DNA of 64,000 bases from Panaeolus papilionaceus. Lineage: Eukaryota; Basidiomycota; Agaricomycetes; Agaricales. The position numbers were made by a program, and so were the translations under genes. Positions 32,547-44,617 of this stretch are shown here, one piece after another. The stretch is from positions 682,001 through 746,000 of the forward strand of contig JADNRZ010000008.1 of the NCBI GenBank assembly GCA_015501605.1, written 5' to 3'. Each line of letters starts with the position of its first letter. Positions within the stretch are counted from its first letter, which is position 1. A model generated the notes under the pieces. It saw nothing but the letters and a program-made list of their open reading frames with translations. It ran no database searches and was not told the DNA's origin.

Positions 32547-34258
32547 TATAATACTACACAGAGACTAGGAAGACGAGATGGAAGAGAGGACGCGCACGCA
32601 TACCAAGAAGATGATGGAGGAAGGAAAGCAAGTCCTAGATCAACTGACAACTCAAATTATACTTCCACGTCCCGGCAACTCTGAACCGATTCTTGCTGTC
32701 GATTCTTTCATTCAGTTACTCAGTAAAAAGTCTTATTAAAAATATATTTTACCAAACTAAACTCCGCAAGCGTTGGTTTATATCCAATCATGCAAGATCG
32801 CTTGTAATAACTATAACATATACATGTAGACATCAAATTATTATTCTTGTCAGCTCATATTGTTGCAACTCCACTACAAAAAGCCCACAAGTCCTTGTTC
32901 GCTGGCAGACGATCAAGAAGCAACGGTATTGACAAGGATGTCCAGGAAACGCGATTGAACAATACAACGATGAGGTTCAACACAGAGTTACCGTTCTTTG
33001 AAAGTTGAACAATGACATCGATGTAGCAACTCTAAATGCAGGTTCATAATTACCATTTAGGGACGCACCAAAATCAACCCGCCATCACTCCGCTTGTCAA
33101 TCACTGTCAATTAGATAACACCGGTCTACCCCATACAACACACCTTTATTATCTTTGCCATTCGAGAGAGCACAGCACGAGTCCGAACAAGTTCGAGATC
33201 TGACAGAGAGCTAGTTTAAAAAAGCGCTTTTACTGTATTTCAGATGAAAGCAGCCGATTAGAATCTTTTAGATTAGAGTCCAATGGTACAACCGCCGGTT
33301 AGAAGGTTATATCTGTTGTAACTAGTAGACAAGCCTGTAGATGACATAGCTATGTTGAGACGCTGACCAGCACTGTTAAGCTTCAAGGATGTCATCGACA
33401 AGGCAGAATCAAGTGAACGACGATGCCTGTCGTCCAATTATGCGCATGCAGTAGGGAGATCGTACGCACAAGTACAGATGACATGGTCAGGCCCGAGTCT
33501 AAAATAAAAAGATGTGCTTAATAACAATTCATGAACGAGGTACGCGCATCGGTACCCTGCGTACCGCCTGAAACCGGCCCATTGAATGTCTGTCCGAAGA
33601 CTCCTTAACATGCCAGTGCGGCTATCCTGAAGGTTAAATAGAGAATCAATTTAGTCAAGAAAGGACGAGCCATTCAACCAGGGTACCTGTAGTTAGAGAA
33701 TATGGCTAAAAGATTAAGAAAGCCCACCTCACAAGCACGACTGAATTGAGAAAAAAACAACAACATATGATTGGATGAGAATCACGTATCAATGTAAAGC
33801 AGGATTGAGATTGTACGGAGCTTGAATCAGGCGTGTAAGCACAAAAAGGGAAGAAAAAAAGAGAACACTAGTAAGAACAAGTTGAATAGTTTGGACGTCG
33901 AAAAAGTGTTCCAAGGGTTTACAAAAATATCAAAGAGTGACGGCTTAGGATACAGCAAGCTTAATATATAGATCTTGAGCAGGAATGTGAAGATTTAGAC
34001 AAGCACTAAAGAAGTGGTAAATGGGACGTAGATTTTTGAAATAAGCAGTCAGAAGAGACACGTGGAACCTTGATCAGAAGTTAAAGAGGCCCAAAGGGAA
34101 GATGTAGGAAAGCAACGGAAAATGAAGCACTATGAAGCGGGGAGAGATAAACCAAGAAAATGTCAATAGATGAAAGGCCTCCGCTAGAGACGGACAGAGG
34201 ATGTCTTCCTTGGAAATGACAACGCTTTCGGACGCCATTCGTAAAATTTGCAACGAAA
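32547..34258. other. Gene-free stretch, 1.7 kb
   Basis: Between two minus-strand genes. The longest open frame is about 90 codons and shows no family features. From 32940 to 34070 all frames are closed at short intervals on both strands. I see no tRNA, repeat array or transposon protein. It could hold long untranslated regions or a non-coding RNA. Confidence 0.45.
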
Positions 34259-36238
34259 TCAGAAAAGACACACGAAATTGCTTGGGAACACGTTTCGTCC
34301 TTCAACTCTCCTCGCCTCATCGAGCAGCTCTCCACTCCACCAGCCATCGTCTGGGGTCGCCGTTACAGCGATAACATCCCCAGCCTGGAAGTCAAACTCC
34401 TCCTCAATCGTAGCCGTATAGTCATATAGTGCTTTGACTGCAGGTGCACGAAACGAGTTTGTGCATGCACAGGGAGAGATTTGGAGTGAAATGGGTGTTG
34501 TTGTGACGTTGACGTTGACAACGTCAAGTGAATTACCGATTAATATCATTGGCGGGGGTAGAGGGCAAGAAAATTTAATCAGCACGGGCCACTTGATACA
34601 GGGAAAAGGAAAATTGCAACTAACCGTAAAACAAAATGCGATTGCTTGGCTGCTGGGGCATCGGCGGAGGCGGCGTGGGTGCTCGTTGGGCCCCGCCATG
34701 TCCCCCACTACCCGCCGGAACCATAGGCAATGGTTGTGACTGTCTGTACGTCCTGTTCGGAGAAGGGGAGCGCGAACGTGTATGTGACGAAGTAGAGATA
34801 GAGCTCGTTGAGATCTGGTGGGTCATGATAGGTGCAGCTTCTGGGATGGGAGGAGGAGGGTGGGTTGGGGGGTTGGTCTGCGGAGGGGATGTCTGGCTAC
34901 GAATGGAATGACCAGAGCCATTTGGAGCAGGTTCGTGATATGAGCCAGAGTCGCCGTTTACCAAATCGTGAGGAGAGTCATCCTGGTGTCCTGGGTTGTG
35001 CCTTCCACCATCTAACACAGCATGTTCGTGGTGATAAGCTGGAACAGCACGTCGTGTCGTCCTTTGATAATCTGCAAAGCGAGTAATATTGGGTGGAGGC
35101 AGTTGAGGGTCGCCCACTGATGATGTTGCAATAAATTCCGCAGGAGTGCTAATCAGGTTCCCAGTGCCAAACTCGTTGACGAAGTTTTCCACATCGCGTT
35201 CAGGTTCAAGGTTATCGAGTGCCGTACGAATCCGTTCACAAGACTATTCAAAGTGGAGTCAGCATGGGAGGCGTGAAAGCGAATAATTAACTCTCCATAC
35301 CTGATCATCAGTAACACATATCGTAGAAATGTCATTTGCGTAAGCCCAGATGATATCTTTCATGAAATCCAGACGTTCCTCTTCCAAATCCTGACAAGAG
35401 TCACAGTATTCTTTCCATTCCCTTTCCCATCCTGGTAAGAAATCCGCAAGATCCTTTGAGAACTTCTCATAATCCCTTTCATTGCCTTGCATGGTTTGTC
35501 GCGTGCGTTGCAGCTTGAGCTGCACTTTTGCGAGATCAGTGCCTGTCATATAAGTCGCCTGTTGGGTATAGGATTGCACTCGCAGACAATCTGCTTCATA
35601 TTTCTCGCGTGACTTCTTCACATAAGACTCCTGGGTTTGCTTCTCCTTGAACTTCTTCTCCAAGGGAACTTGAACAGACCGCCGATAGACAATTTGCTTT
35701 TGATGGAACTGCGCGGTGGGCCCTTCAAGATCAAGCCGGATTTGATTGGCCAATTCCAAATGACTTTCGGCCTGCTTTTCCGTCTCGATTCTCAAGGTAT
35801 CAAGAGAGTTCCGCAGCTCACTATCAAATGATTATGAAGCGCGGTGTGAGCTCGATAGGTCAGACGATGGCTAGGAGAGGACGTACCCGATCTCGTCGGC
35901 GCCGATGGGCGCCTTGGCCAACTTCGCGAGTCGGGCTGCGTACTCCTCTTCTATAACACACCTTTAGTTATAAGGAATAAAATTGATGAATGAGAAAAGT
36001 GCAGTGCAAATAAGAGTAATGCATACCGTTCATTCCAGAAGTTTCTAAGTTCGTCCGTCGTCTTGGACGCTCCTCTCATCCTGGCAAACATGATATTGGG
36101 GCCGGAATCCCCTGTACCCCAGAATGAGTTACAGTAAGTGCGAGACGTACTTCCATTGAATACATCAACGTCTGGCTGTCTAGCGGTAGCGTATCGAGCA
36201 AGCGATGTGGCCGAGAGCTGCTGGGCGCGAGCAGCCAT
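34259..36238 (-). CDS. F-BAR and SH3 protein, Cdc15/Imp2/Hof1 type
   Basis: Membrane-bending scaffold of the cytokinetic ring, which recruits formin and septum enzymes in yeasts. The F-BAR domain starts TYCNSFWGTGDSGPNIMFAR, then MRGASKTTDELRNFW, the canonical opening. It continues through LEGPTAQFHQKQIVYRRSVQ, KKSREKYEADCLRVQSYTQQ and LADFLPGWEREWKEYCDSCQ to WAYANDIS, about 300 residues. A disordered region of about 190 residues rich in Pro, Ser and His follows (RSRSPSPNRTYRQSQPLPMV; RAPTPPPPMPQQP). The SH3 domain closes the protein: VKALYDYTATIEEEFDFQAG, then DDGWWSGELLDEARRVEGRN and VFPSNFV. The linker is short compared with Cdc15 (927 aa) and closer to Imp2 size. Four or five exons; the start is the ATG at 36238. 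Confidence 0.93.
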
Positions 36239-36873
36239 TGTAATTCAGAGTCGAGAAGATGGTAGAAAGATGTCAAGAAAGATGTTGATGATGAATGTGT
36301 CGACTGTTAATGAAATGATGTGTTTGTAACAAAAAATAAATGCTTTCCTAGGAAAAGCTGATACCGGTCTGTTGTGTCCTTTCTCAACTGTTAAAACCCT
36401 AGTACCATCGCGGAGATACATCTATCATCTCATCACGTGGAATTAACCCCCTGTTGCGATAACAGCTCTCTCTTTTCCTTTTCTTCGTTATACATACAAT
36501 AATTACTGTACTCTCCTTCATATATACCTAGACTTTGACTTGCTTTTCTTATTTATCTTCTCTAAATAGTGCTACAAATAATGATATCAACACATGATTC
36601 GAATCACGGCCATCTACATTTACCTGCCAGTTATTAATCTAGATGTCAACCACTGAAGGTTGAAAGGGGTGCTGGTTTTTTTTTTCTTTCTCAATAATAC
36701 AAGGACGTGAATGTCGATCGCCTCCCATGTGGATAAAATAAAACCGGATAGAAATTTTCCTTTCCCCCCACGCTGTATCAATCCTCCCGTGATTTCACCG
36801 TCCTCGCAACCAATTCAGCGCCCATGTCAGAATGACTCTTCTCTCAAGTACATTCAGGCTCCCGAGTTCTAGA
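36239..36873. other. Intergenic, 635 nt
   Basis: Holds the promoter of the F-BAR gene and the 3' end of ELP1, both minus strand. Contains a T-rich tract at about 36675-36695. No coding exon seen. Confidence 0.5.
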
Positions 36874-39800
36874 TTATAGCGTGTCCAGCATCTTCACTCG
36901 CCAGTCCTTACCCTGACTAAACGTTGGTTTTGGCACTCTCTCCAGAGGGTTGACCTTCATCTTCTTTTCCCTCTCAGCCATCCGAGTAGCCCAGGTATCC
37001 ACTGTTGGTTCCAGTTCTGATTCGTCCGCAGTTCCCGGAGCTCCCTGTACAGCCCAAATTTCTTCCACAGCTGCTTTCAGCTCCGCCTCAAACTCGTCAA
37101 CTTCTTCCTGGAGCAACTTCCCTTCCGTCCGGTGCTCTACGGTGAACTGATACAGGTGCGGAAGTAAACTCCGTGCATCGGCTTGGCAAAAGAACGGGTC
37201 AATCACAATTTCAAAATTAAAGCAAACCCCCTATGGGCGATTCGGAAGCAAAAATATGTCGTATTCTACTCACCTTGACTGGCTGAGAATTTCTCCACAA
37301 GTTTAGTGACGGATCGAAGCAAGTATTCTTCTTCGTCGACCGTTCCCTTCTTCCCGGAGCCAATTTTTCTCTCCATTTTACGCTTCGACCGAGAGGTCCG
37401 CCTATTTTAAGCATTTGTCTCTATCATTACACCATCATAAAGATGAAACGACGGAAAACTGACCTTGATGATCTTGATGCTGATGTCGGGGCTTGAGTGT
37501 ATCGAGTAAACGCGGTTGCTGGCATTGATACGTCTGTCATGACGTCGACATTGTGTAGCGCAGCATCATCCTCCAGGTCATAGAACGCGTCTGCGAGAAG
37601 GGGGACACAAGGTTAGCTCGTCATGCTATCTACAAGCAAGCTCAATGCGTTTCTCACCCGGTTCCTCCACCTTCCTAACACGAAGCTCACGTATCCTATT
37701 CAGCTGCTTTCTGATTTGCTCTCTCATTTCACTAATATCTTCCGAGATTTGATTCCGGCTTTCAAGAGATCCAGGATGCACGATGTCGACAAGCAGCTCG
37801 GGGACATTGTACAGACTGATCTGAGGCAGAATGTCAATAATTTACCTGGGATGGATGGACGTTTCAACACCTACGTTTCGTCGAGCCTCCGAAAAAGCGT
37901 TTCCTTGCACAAATGCAATGACGGAATCGCGTATGTCCTTGGAGTAATCTAGTAAAACGCGACCTGCTTCCAAATAACGCTTCTTTGAAGACAAATCCTC
38001 TGCAACCCAAGTATTAAGCAGTGCACACACGGATCAATAGAAATAATGAAGACCAACCTGCAACGCGATATCCCATTGAAACAAGCTCTTCTTCCTCGAC
38101 CCCATCGAGTACAGCAAGGTCGAATAGTTCCTGCCAATCCAGGGCTTTCTCATATGCGATCATGGCCTTTTGGTTTCGTTTAGCCTCAATGAACACTATA
38201 CATCACGCGTGAGTTGAATGCATGCGGTGACCAAATAAATGAATATCGAACCGGTAGCAGCCTGCCTGAACTCTCTTCTCTCAAAGAGCCAGTCACCATA
38301 TGAATTCAGTACATCCTGCAGGGAGGTGCATCAGACCCTTGACACACGACAAACTGTGCAATGTCAAAAACTCGCCTCATATTGCTCTGTCCCCTTCCAA
38401 ATCGCCAAGGCGCTGTCGTAAAGCTGATAACGCTCTACATAGGCAATCGCTTCATCAAATCGCACGGGGCCTGAAACGAAACGGGCATGATAAAAGGTTT
38501 GGCTCAACGATCAACAAAAAATTAATAAGCTCAATAAGATGAATTAACTGACCTGCCAAACTCAGGTTCTTCAGTGCGCTTTGATATCTCTTGAGATGAT
38601 CGTCAATTTTGAATCGTTGATAATACTTGTCAAGGGCCCTTAGTTCGCGTAAAAATGGCAGATATTCTCGAGGGTCCTAGACATAACAAAAGATAACACG
38701 TTAGCATGAACTTATCCAGGTCCCAATGGTCCAAAGCTTTGTCAAGTCCAGGTGCACTCTCAGATGCCCATCTGCTATCTCCATGGATTTCCCAGAAACA
38801 GACACCTGGGCCTAAACCACCAATACAGGCAAGCATCCAAAAAAGAGCAGGGAGCCCACACTCATATCCCGATATGAGCAGCCCGGGAAAAATCTGCACG
38901 GAAGCAAGTGGAGAAATATATAGGAGGGGGTCGTAAAATCCACCCCAAGCCCGTGAACAAAGCAAACCCAAGGGTGGAGAAGAAACAAAAAAGAGAAGTA
39001 GAAGACGGGGTCGAAGCATTTTCTTACCTTTTGTGCGTGCTGAGCAATGAGTAGCACGAGTGAGAAATCATACATCCCCAGGGCGGTGTCGAAAAGCCGA
39101 TCGGCATCGACGAGAAAGATGATGTACTTGACTGCGTCCTCCACGATTTCTGGGTCGGTTTCTGTATAAAGTAGGAATGGATCAAAATTTTGTTCCTTTC
39201 TGTCATTTTAAGGATTGAGGTTTTGTCCATGGGATGATCCACCCGAAATTAAATGCGATCGTGGGGTGATGATTGGGCTTCGTAAAGAAAAAGCCTACAT
39301 AAGTGTTGGCTTACCTTGAAGGCGATGCAGCAGGGCGAGTCCTGCCTCGTGGTCAGGTGGGGTTTTCACCACATGTGCAGTCAATATTGAGTTGACATAT
39401 TTTGCCAGATCGCGCTTTTCAAGATCGGCTATGAAGGCATCGCAGAATTGGACCTTGAGCTCTTGCGGCAACTCACCGCGGCTGCGAAATTCATGGAACG
39501 AGAGGCACAGTCAGCGCACTTCGGCCGAGACGGATAGATTGACGACACCTTACCCGATGAGCGTGAGGAACAAGTTTAGGTGGTCGACCTCAGGAATCTG
39601 CTCGATAAAGCTAGGTATGTCCTCCTTGAACTTGGTAAGGTTATGCTCGACGATGACGTTCAGGTCGATGCGATGCTTTCTGCACGCAAAGAAAGCTTTG
39701 CGGTAGTTACCTCTGGTATTTTTGTTTTAGCCTAGTGTCTTCGAAATGGAAGAAGGAACCTACGCGTTCAAGTCCTGTCGGACGACTTCCATTACAAGAG

Positions 39801-42459
39801 GCCGCGGGTTGATAGTCTCCAGATTGCCTCGGGGCATTTGAAGCACAAGTGCCATGTTAGTTGGAACAGCCAACACAATTCTGGACCCTCTTTCTACTTT
39901 TCGAGTCTGCCATTCGGATGGCATCTCCTTTGAAGCGCCTTCCTCCCTGTCAAGCAGTGCTGGAAGTGACGTTACTGGCGCAAAGATAGCCTCGTGGGTG
40001 GAAGTGGTGAAGATAACAAATCCAGATGCAACAGTGAAAGAGGTAGCATTGCCGGAGATAAGTCTTGTTTCCTGGGCAGAAGAAGACACGAATAGTTTTC
40101 CGGACTTTGCCAAGCCAATATAAAGGACAACATCTAGTTCATTTTCTGTTAAATGGACGCGTAATTGGTGAACTTGAATGCATTGTTCGGACAATTGGGC
40201 CACCGGTGTAGGAGGTTTATTTTCTGCATCTGAGAGAAGATCAATCGATGGTGACATGAAGACTGTAATTAAGAACTTACGCAAAAAGATTTCCCCTCCA
40301 ATATTCTGATAAATGTTGTCTTCCGGTGTAGCAAGCAGGCGACAACTCCTATAAGGAAGTCTGGCGACCGCCGTACTGGAGATTTCACTGTCTTTGCCGA
40401 GATGGAAAGTATATGCAACATCTTTTTCTTCAAATTCGGACCCAAGGAGTACCAGAGTTTGTGCGCTATTTTTGGATGACAAAATAGCTTGCCGCCAGCG
40501 TACATCAGGAAGTTCTGGTATGACTCCACTCCATGTCTTCACGGGATCCATAATTTTGGTTGGCCCTGGAAGCAAACGAGTCTGCAGTGACCAAATTTCG
40601 ACATAACCTTGTTCCCATAGAACCGCCAGATGATCAGTGTTTGAAGAGAATGTGACATATACTGGTATTTGTGTTTGATGAATTTTGTTGGACGAATTCG
40701 GTTGAGAAGCCACGGGAAGTTGGAAGGATGACATCGGGGGAGGGACATTTTGAGATCTGAAAGGTGTAAGGAGGAGCTTTGCTATAAAAGTATAATTTAG
40801 TTCCGGTAAATATGTGAAGGTCGAAATACATACATCCGTCAATAACGGCTACAGCGCCAGAGTCATTTGGTGGAACTGTAGACGAAAAGCAGGTGTCCCA
40901 TGAATATGCACGGTGCAAAATGCTTGCTGCAAGTGGAGTCTTCAGTTAACAGCTCAAGAAAAGGGGATCTGGCTATTCACATTCGGTAGTGAGACTCAAA
41001 CTCAATGCAGTTTCGGGGTGCCAAAGAAGAGAACTGAATCTTCCAGGTCCAGTCGCAGTAGCTGGCGCGGTTACTTCGTGTTTCAGATACCTGGTAAAAC
41101 TTAGCATCGATTACTTTATTGACATTGCGACCTCCTTACCAGTGGTAGTTTCCGGTGGACCAGAGCTGGACTGCATAGATTGTCCATGAAAACTTATCCG
41201 AGATCTTTGTGACCGATAGAAGACGTACCAACATCACCCTGATCGCCATATATCCAAATTGCAAGCACGTTAGAGTCCGAATTCCACGAGAGTTCGCGGA
41301 TTCGATAACCCCAACGCAGGTTTGAAGGAGTTTCAGCGCCTTTGACCAGCAGACCCTCAGAAGGCAAGGTAAATTCACCATGCCTGAGGCCATTTCTTTC
41401 GTAGAAGATGATGTCATGTCGGCCTTCTCTGCCGGCGCCTCCTCCTTCATATCCGAAACGTTGGGTGCTGGCAATCAAATTTCCAGATGGCCTCCAGGAC
41501 AAAGTATGCTCCAATCCAGCAACATCTTCTGAGGTCGACTGTAGAACACCTTGGCGATCATACACACGAAGCATACGGTGGCTGGGCGAGTCATCCTTGT
41601 TTTTCGGGGAAAGGGATAAGACGACAAAGTACACTGCATCCCTCTCCAGCTTATCCGAGGCAGGTTATCATCGTCTGGGCTGATGCCTAACTTTGAGACG
41701 GGTTTGGCAACAGCAGCGGCTTTTCCTTGTGATCCGTGAAACTGTGTTTGCTTCGATCCCCATCCAACATTGATTGGAGCGTCTGCCAAACTCGTTCAAC
41801 AATCTGCTGTGATAATGATCCTGGAAGGAGTAAATCTTACCTTGACCAAACTCTTCGACGTAAATGGGAGCCTCAGACACGACATCAAAGGTCGAAGTCA
41901 ATAATAGAAGCTTGTTCTCCCCTGTTACGATCGACAGCAGTGATTCATCCGGGCTCCAGGATGCTGCAAGAATGCCTGACTCGAAGGTTCCTTCGACCTC
42001 ATGCTGTATTGGCTGAGTGAACAGAGTGCAACCGGATTGGTTCAAGATCGTCATACCGGAAACGGATCTTCATCAACCGACACAGTAATAACGTCTCCCC
42101 CTCGCATGATCACAGCAACTCTTCTTGTTTCGGCCAAGAATCGTAAAGATAAAACCTCGGACGATTCTGACCCGCTGTTAGATGCGATACTTTGGAAGGT
42201 TGACAACAACTCAGGAATAGACTGTAAAAATAGGATATTTAACGAAATTTATCACCGAAAGCTACAGAAAACTTACCGGTGGTTTATTAGCGCCCTCCAA
42301 CTGCTGCAGCTTCCACAGATCTACATCGACCTCCCCATCTGGACTTTTTCGTTCGGAAGTAAGATAAATAGCATTTTCGTCGAGATCATAAGTAGACGAT
42401 GTCAGACTCGACGAAGGTATTGACGACTCCCATGAAGAAATAAGAGCAAGATTTCGCAT
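36874..42459 (-). CDS. ELP1: Elongator subunit Elp1 (Iki3/IKAP)
   Basis: Scaffold subunit of the Elongator complex, which modifies wobble uridines in tRNA (cm5U group). The start MRNLALISSWESSIPSSSLT is typical. The N-terminal WD-like domains include LEHTLSWRPSGNLIASTQRF, IIFYERNGLRHGEFTLPS and RIRELSWNSDSNVLAIWIYG. The solenoid follows: RKHRIDLNVIVEHNLTKF, ETDPEIVEDAVKYIIFLVDA, DPREYLPFLRELRALDKYYQ and ERYQLYDSALAIW. Near the C-terminus lies the basic tRNA-contact region SRSSRSTSRSKRKMERKIGS, then the dimerisation end DWRVKMLDTL. About 18 exons. One intron (38677-39027) is 351 nt, far longer than the rest. Divergent from EFG1 with 195 bp between starts. Confidence 0.95.
38677..39027 (-). other. 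Long ELP1 intron, 351 nt
   Basis: GTAAGA donor after IAQHAQK and TCTAG acceptor before DPREYLP. It contains the palindromic hairpin CTCATATCCCGATATGAG at 38861-38878, a palindrome CAAAGCTTTG at about 38733-38742, and a TATATATT stretch. It is open for 129 codons on the minus strand, which I take as chance. Confidence 0.65.
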
Positions 42460-42654
42460 CGTTCCAAGTTGTGATTTATGACGTTACTTCATGAAAGTTG
42501 TTAGAAGGATCGGTCAATTGACTTGAAATCATAATCCAATCGAAATCAACAGTTGTGATTGGCTCCTAGTATTTGTATCAAATGATTTAACCAAATATAG
42601 TGTCCTGATGAGGAAATCTTTTCAAAGACCGTCTTCCCGTTAACACTCATTAAA
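42460..42654. promoter_or_regulatory. Bidirectional promoter, ELP1 and EFG1
   Basis: Only 195 bp lie between two divergent start codons, so both genes must start from this stretch and probably share control elements. It is AT-rich. Two copies of ATTGACTT/ATCGAAAT-like AT-rich motif are seen, but no named site is claimed. Confidence 0.6.
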
Positions 42655-43571
42655 ATGCCAGTATCTCGTACAAACCATTCCCAGAATGCTGAGGCATCAT
42701 CATCAAAACCAAGGAATAAACATAATCACCACAAAAAGTCACGTACCCATGTTGAACATGAACCAGCAGGTGTCCCAGGTGTACAGAAAATCAAGGCAGC
42801 TTTACGGCAGACAAGAAGATTATTGGCCAAGGCATGTTCTTCTGTACACGACACCAATCTACATTTTAACAGGGAAATAGGACAAACTAGATGCTAAAAT
42901 TCGAGTCGAAACTGAGCGACGGTTGAAAACGCTAGAAGCAGAGCTTCAGCAGGCGGAACAGGCTAAAAAAGAGCAGGCAATGGCAATTCGATACCATAAA
43001 GTCAAATTCTTTGGTAAGTTTCCTTAACCTGCGCAACAAGAGAAAATTAATTACAACTCGTCTTCAGAACGCCAGAAAGTTACACGGAAACTCAAGCAGG
43101 TCCAAAAACATATTGAATCAGCAGAGGACAAGTCAGAAAAGAAGAAGCTACAGTCTACTCTCCAAGAGCTGAGAATAGATTTGAACTACATCTTCGTGCG
43201 TCCTTGCCCTCTGCTATCTTATCGTCATGCTTAAATATCTACAGCATTATCCAAAGGCAAAGAAATATATCTCCCTCTTCCCTCCCGAACTAAGGAAGGG
43301 CGAGACGGAAGTCAGTCATGTACCCGAGGCCGAGAAAACTGCCCTCGAGCGACAAGAAGTACGAAAATGGATACGTGAACAGATGGAGGAGGGAAATCTA
43401 TCTGCTGAACCAGAGTCGCATCAGCCTTCGCGTAGCGGAAAGTCACAGAGCAAGGCGTGGTCACAACCAGGAGCGAAAGCCTCGAACAATGCTCTTGAAA
43501 AGGATCAGGACAAGGAAGAAAAGGACGCGTTCTTTGAAGACGATGATGAAGATGACGAAGACGAGTCATAG
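42655..43571 (+). CDS. EFG1: rRNA-processing protein Efg1
   Basis: Nucleolar factor needed for early 18S rRNA processing in the small-subunit processome. Four exons (42655-42831, 42881-43013, 43068-43195, 43245-43571) give 254 residues. After a basic His/Lys/Asn-rich head, the conserved core GVQKIKAALRQTRRLLAK is joined to DKLDAKIRVETERRLKTLEA and AIRYHKVKFFERQKVTRKLK. The block DLNYIFHYPKAKKYISLFPP is diagnostic for the family. The protein ends in an acidic run FFEDDDEDDEDES, common in nucleolar proteins. The first intron (42832-42880, 49 nt) must use a GC donor (AAG, then GCATGT), because every GT alternative breaks the frame. Confidence 0.93.
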
Positions 43572-43831
43572 TCGCTTTTGCTTGGTTTTCATCCAACACT
43601 TGCTGCATTCGCTCTTGGAAAACACATTTGCGGTCTATGTATGTGCATTTATACAATTTGTTTGCATCGTTGATTACTACGGGGTTGTTCTCCTTGTGAT
43701 AAATATCAGTGTACGTATGTATGTATTGTCGTCCTACCCACATTTGTCTATCCGAGCTGATAAAGTCTAGGCGGAATAAGATTAAACCCAGGTCCATAAT
43801 GACAGTCCTTCTGAATGTCAACGCCCTAGTA

Positions 43832-44116
43832 TTACCGATCCACCGCGCCATTTCTCGCTCCTTTATCCCGCAATCTCTCCAGTTCTCGTTCTACGGCCTC
43901 TATCTTTTCCAACGCGCGGTGCAATTTTGGCTGGATATTCTTCAAAACCCCCAAGGCCTTCCGTGCTCGCTCATCCGCGAAATAGGCACGCTGCTGTTGC
44001 CTCTTTGCTTCTCGCACAGCTGAAACAGTGTTGATCATCATTCGACCCATCATAATTATGACGCCGAAAGCAAGGATATATGAATGTGGTACAGAGAGTA
44101 TATTGTTCCGTGGCAT
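43832..44116 (-). CDS. Short anchor and coiled-coil protein, GTPase-less relative of the neighbouring IRG-like family
   Basis: 94 residues. The N-terminus MPRNNILSVPHSYILAFGVI, then IMMGRMMINTV, aligns by eye with MPAPGLIKFATPNPYILAAS and its continuation in the intact gene 500 bp away: MP, the PxxYILA motif, a hydrophobic anchor, then an Arg/Ala/Glu coil (REAKRQQQRAYFADERARKA versus RREADRLKKVADQAEASAAK). The frame stops after a coil LEKIEAVERELERLRDKGAR, before any GTPase motif. Upstream in-frame ATG at 44230 is possible but lacks similarity. It may be a truncated duplicate or a working short form that pairs with the full proteins through the coil. Same strand as the intact gene. Confidence 0.6.
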   Translation of the reverse strand: MPRNNILSVPHSYILAFGVIIMMGRMMINTVSAVREAKRQQQRAYFADERARKALGVLKNIQPKLHRALEKIEAVERELERLRDKGARNGAVDR

Positions 44117-44617
44117 GTCTGGCTTTGCTTGGCCCAATATCGAGTAGGTGAAATTGTGTGAGCAGTGGTTTGAAGGAAGAAGCCTGCCCAAGACACACTT
44201 CGCCTGGCTGAGCATCGTGCTCGCAGCCATTGGGAAAAAACGTGGTCAGTGGTAGGTGGACACATTTGCTGGTAGGTTTGAGGTTAAAACACCGCTTCTG
44301 CCGCAAGGTGCAGGCTGTACATTGCCACATTGCAAACACCTAACGCTCAAGTATATTAGATATGCGACAAAGCAACACGATTTATTGTGGACGGCATTCC
44401 TGCCCTTTTTCCATCCGATATGTGAACCGGCGGTCAAGGTTCTCTATGCCCTGAAACGTGGTCATGAAACTGTGAGTGTATGCATATCATTTTGTCATGA
44501 TTAAACTGCATAAGAAAGCTAACATATTCATGTTCTATATCACAAGGATACTACCAAAACTCTTGGTGCACAAGCTATGATGGAAGGACACGAGCTCGGC
44601 TGAGGTTGTCAGCTTAT
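44117..44617. other. Intergenic, 500 nt, in the GTPase cluster
   Basis: Upstream of the short family member and downstream of the intact minus-strand GTPase. I see no clear remnant of a GTPase domain here, so the short member does not look like one with its GTPase part merely out of frame. Confidence 0.45.

Noticed and set aside
36120..36170. A 39-nt GTACGT..ACAG segment in the F-BAR gene read as an intron
   Set aside because: It encodes TYCNSFWG, the conserved start of the F-BAR domain, so it must be exon.
38630..39019. 129-codon minus-strand frame with hydrophobic start inside ELP1
   Set aside because: It lies almost wholly in the 351-nt intron, whose limits are fixed by conserved Elp1 sequence. 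No family resemblance.
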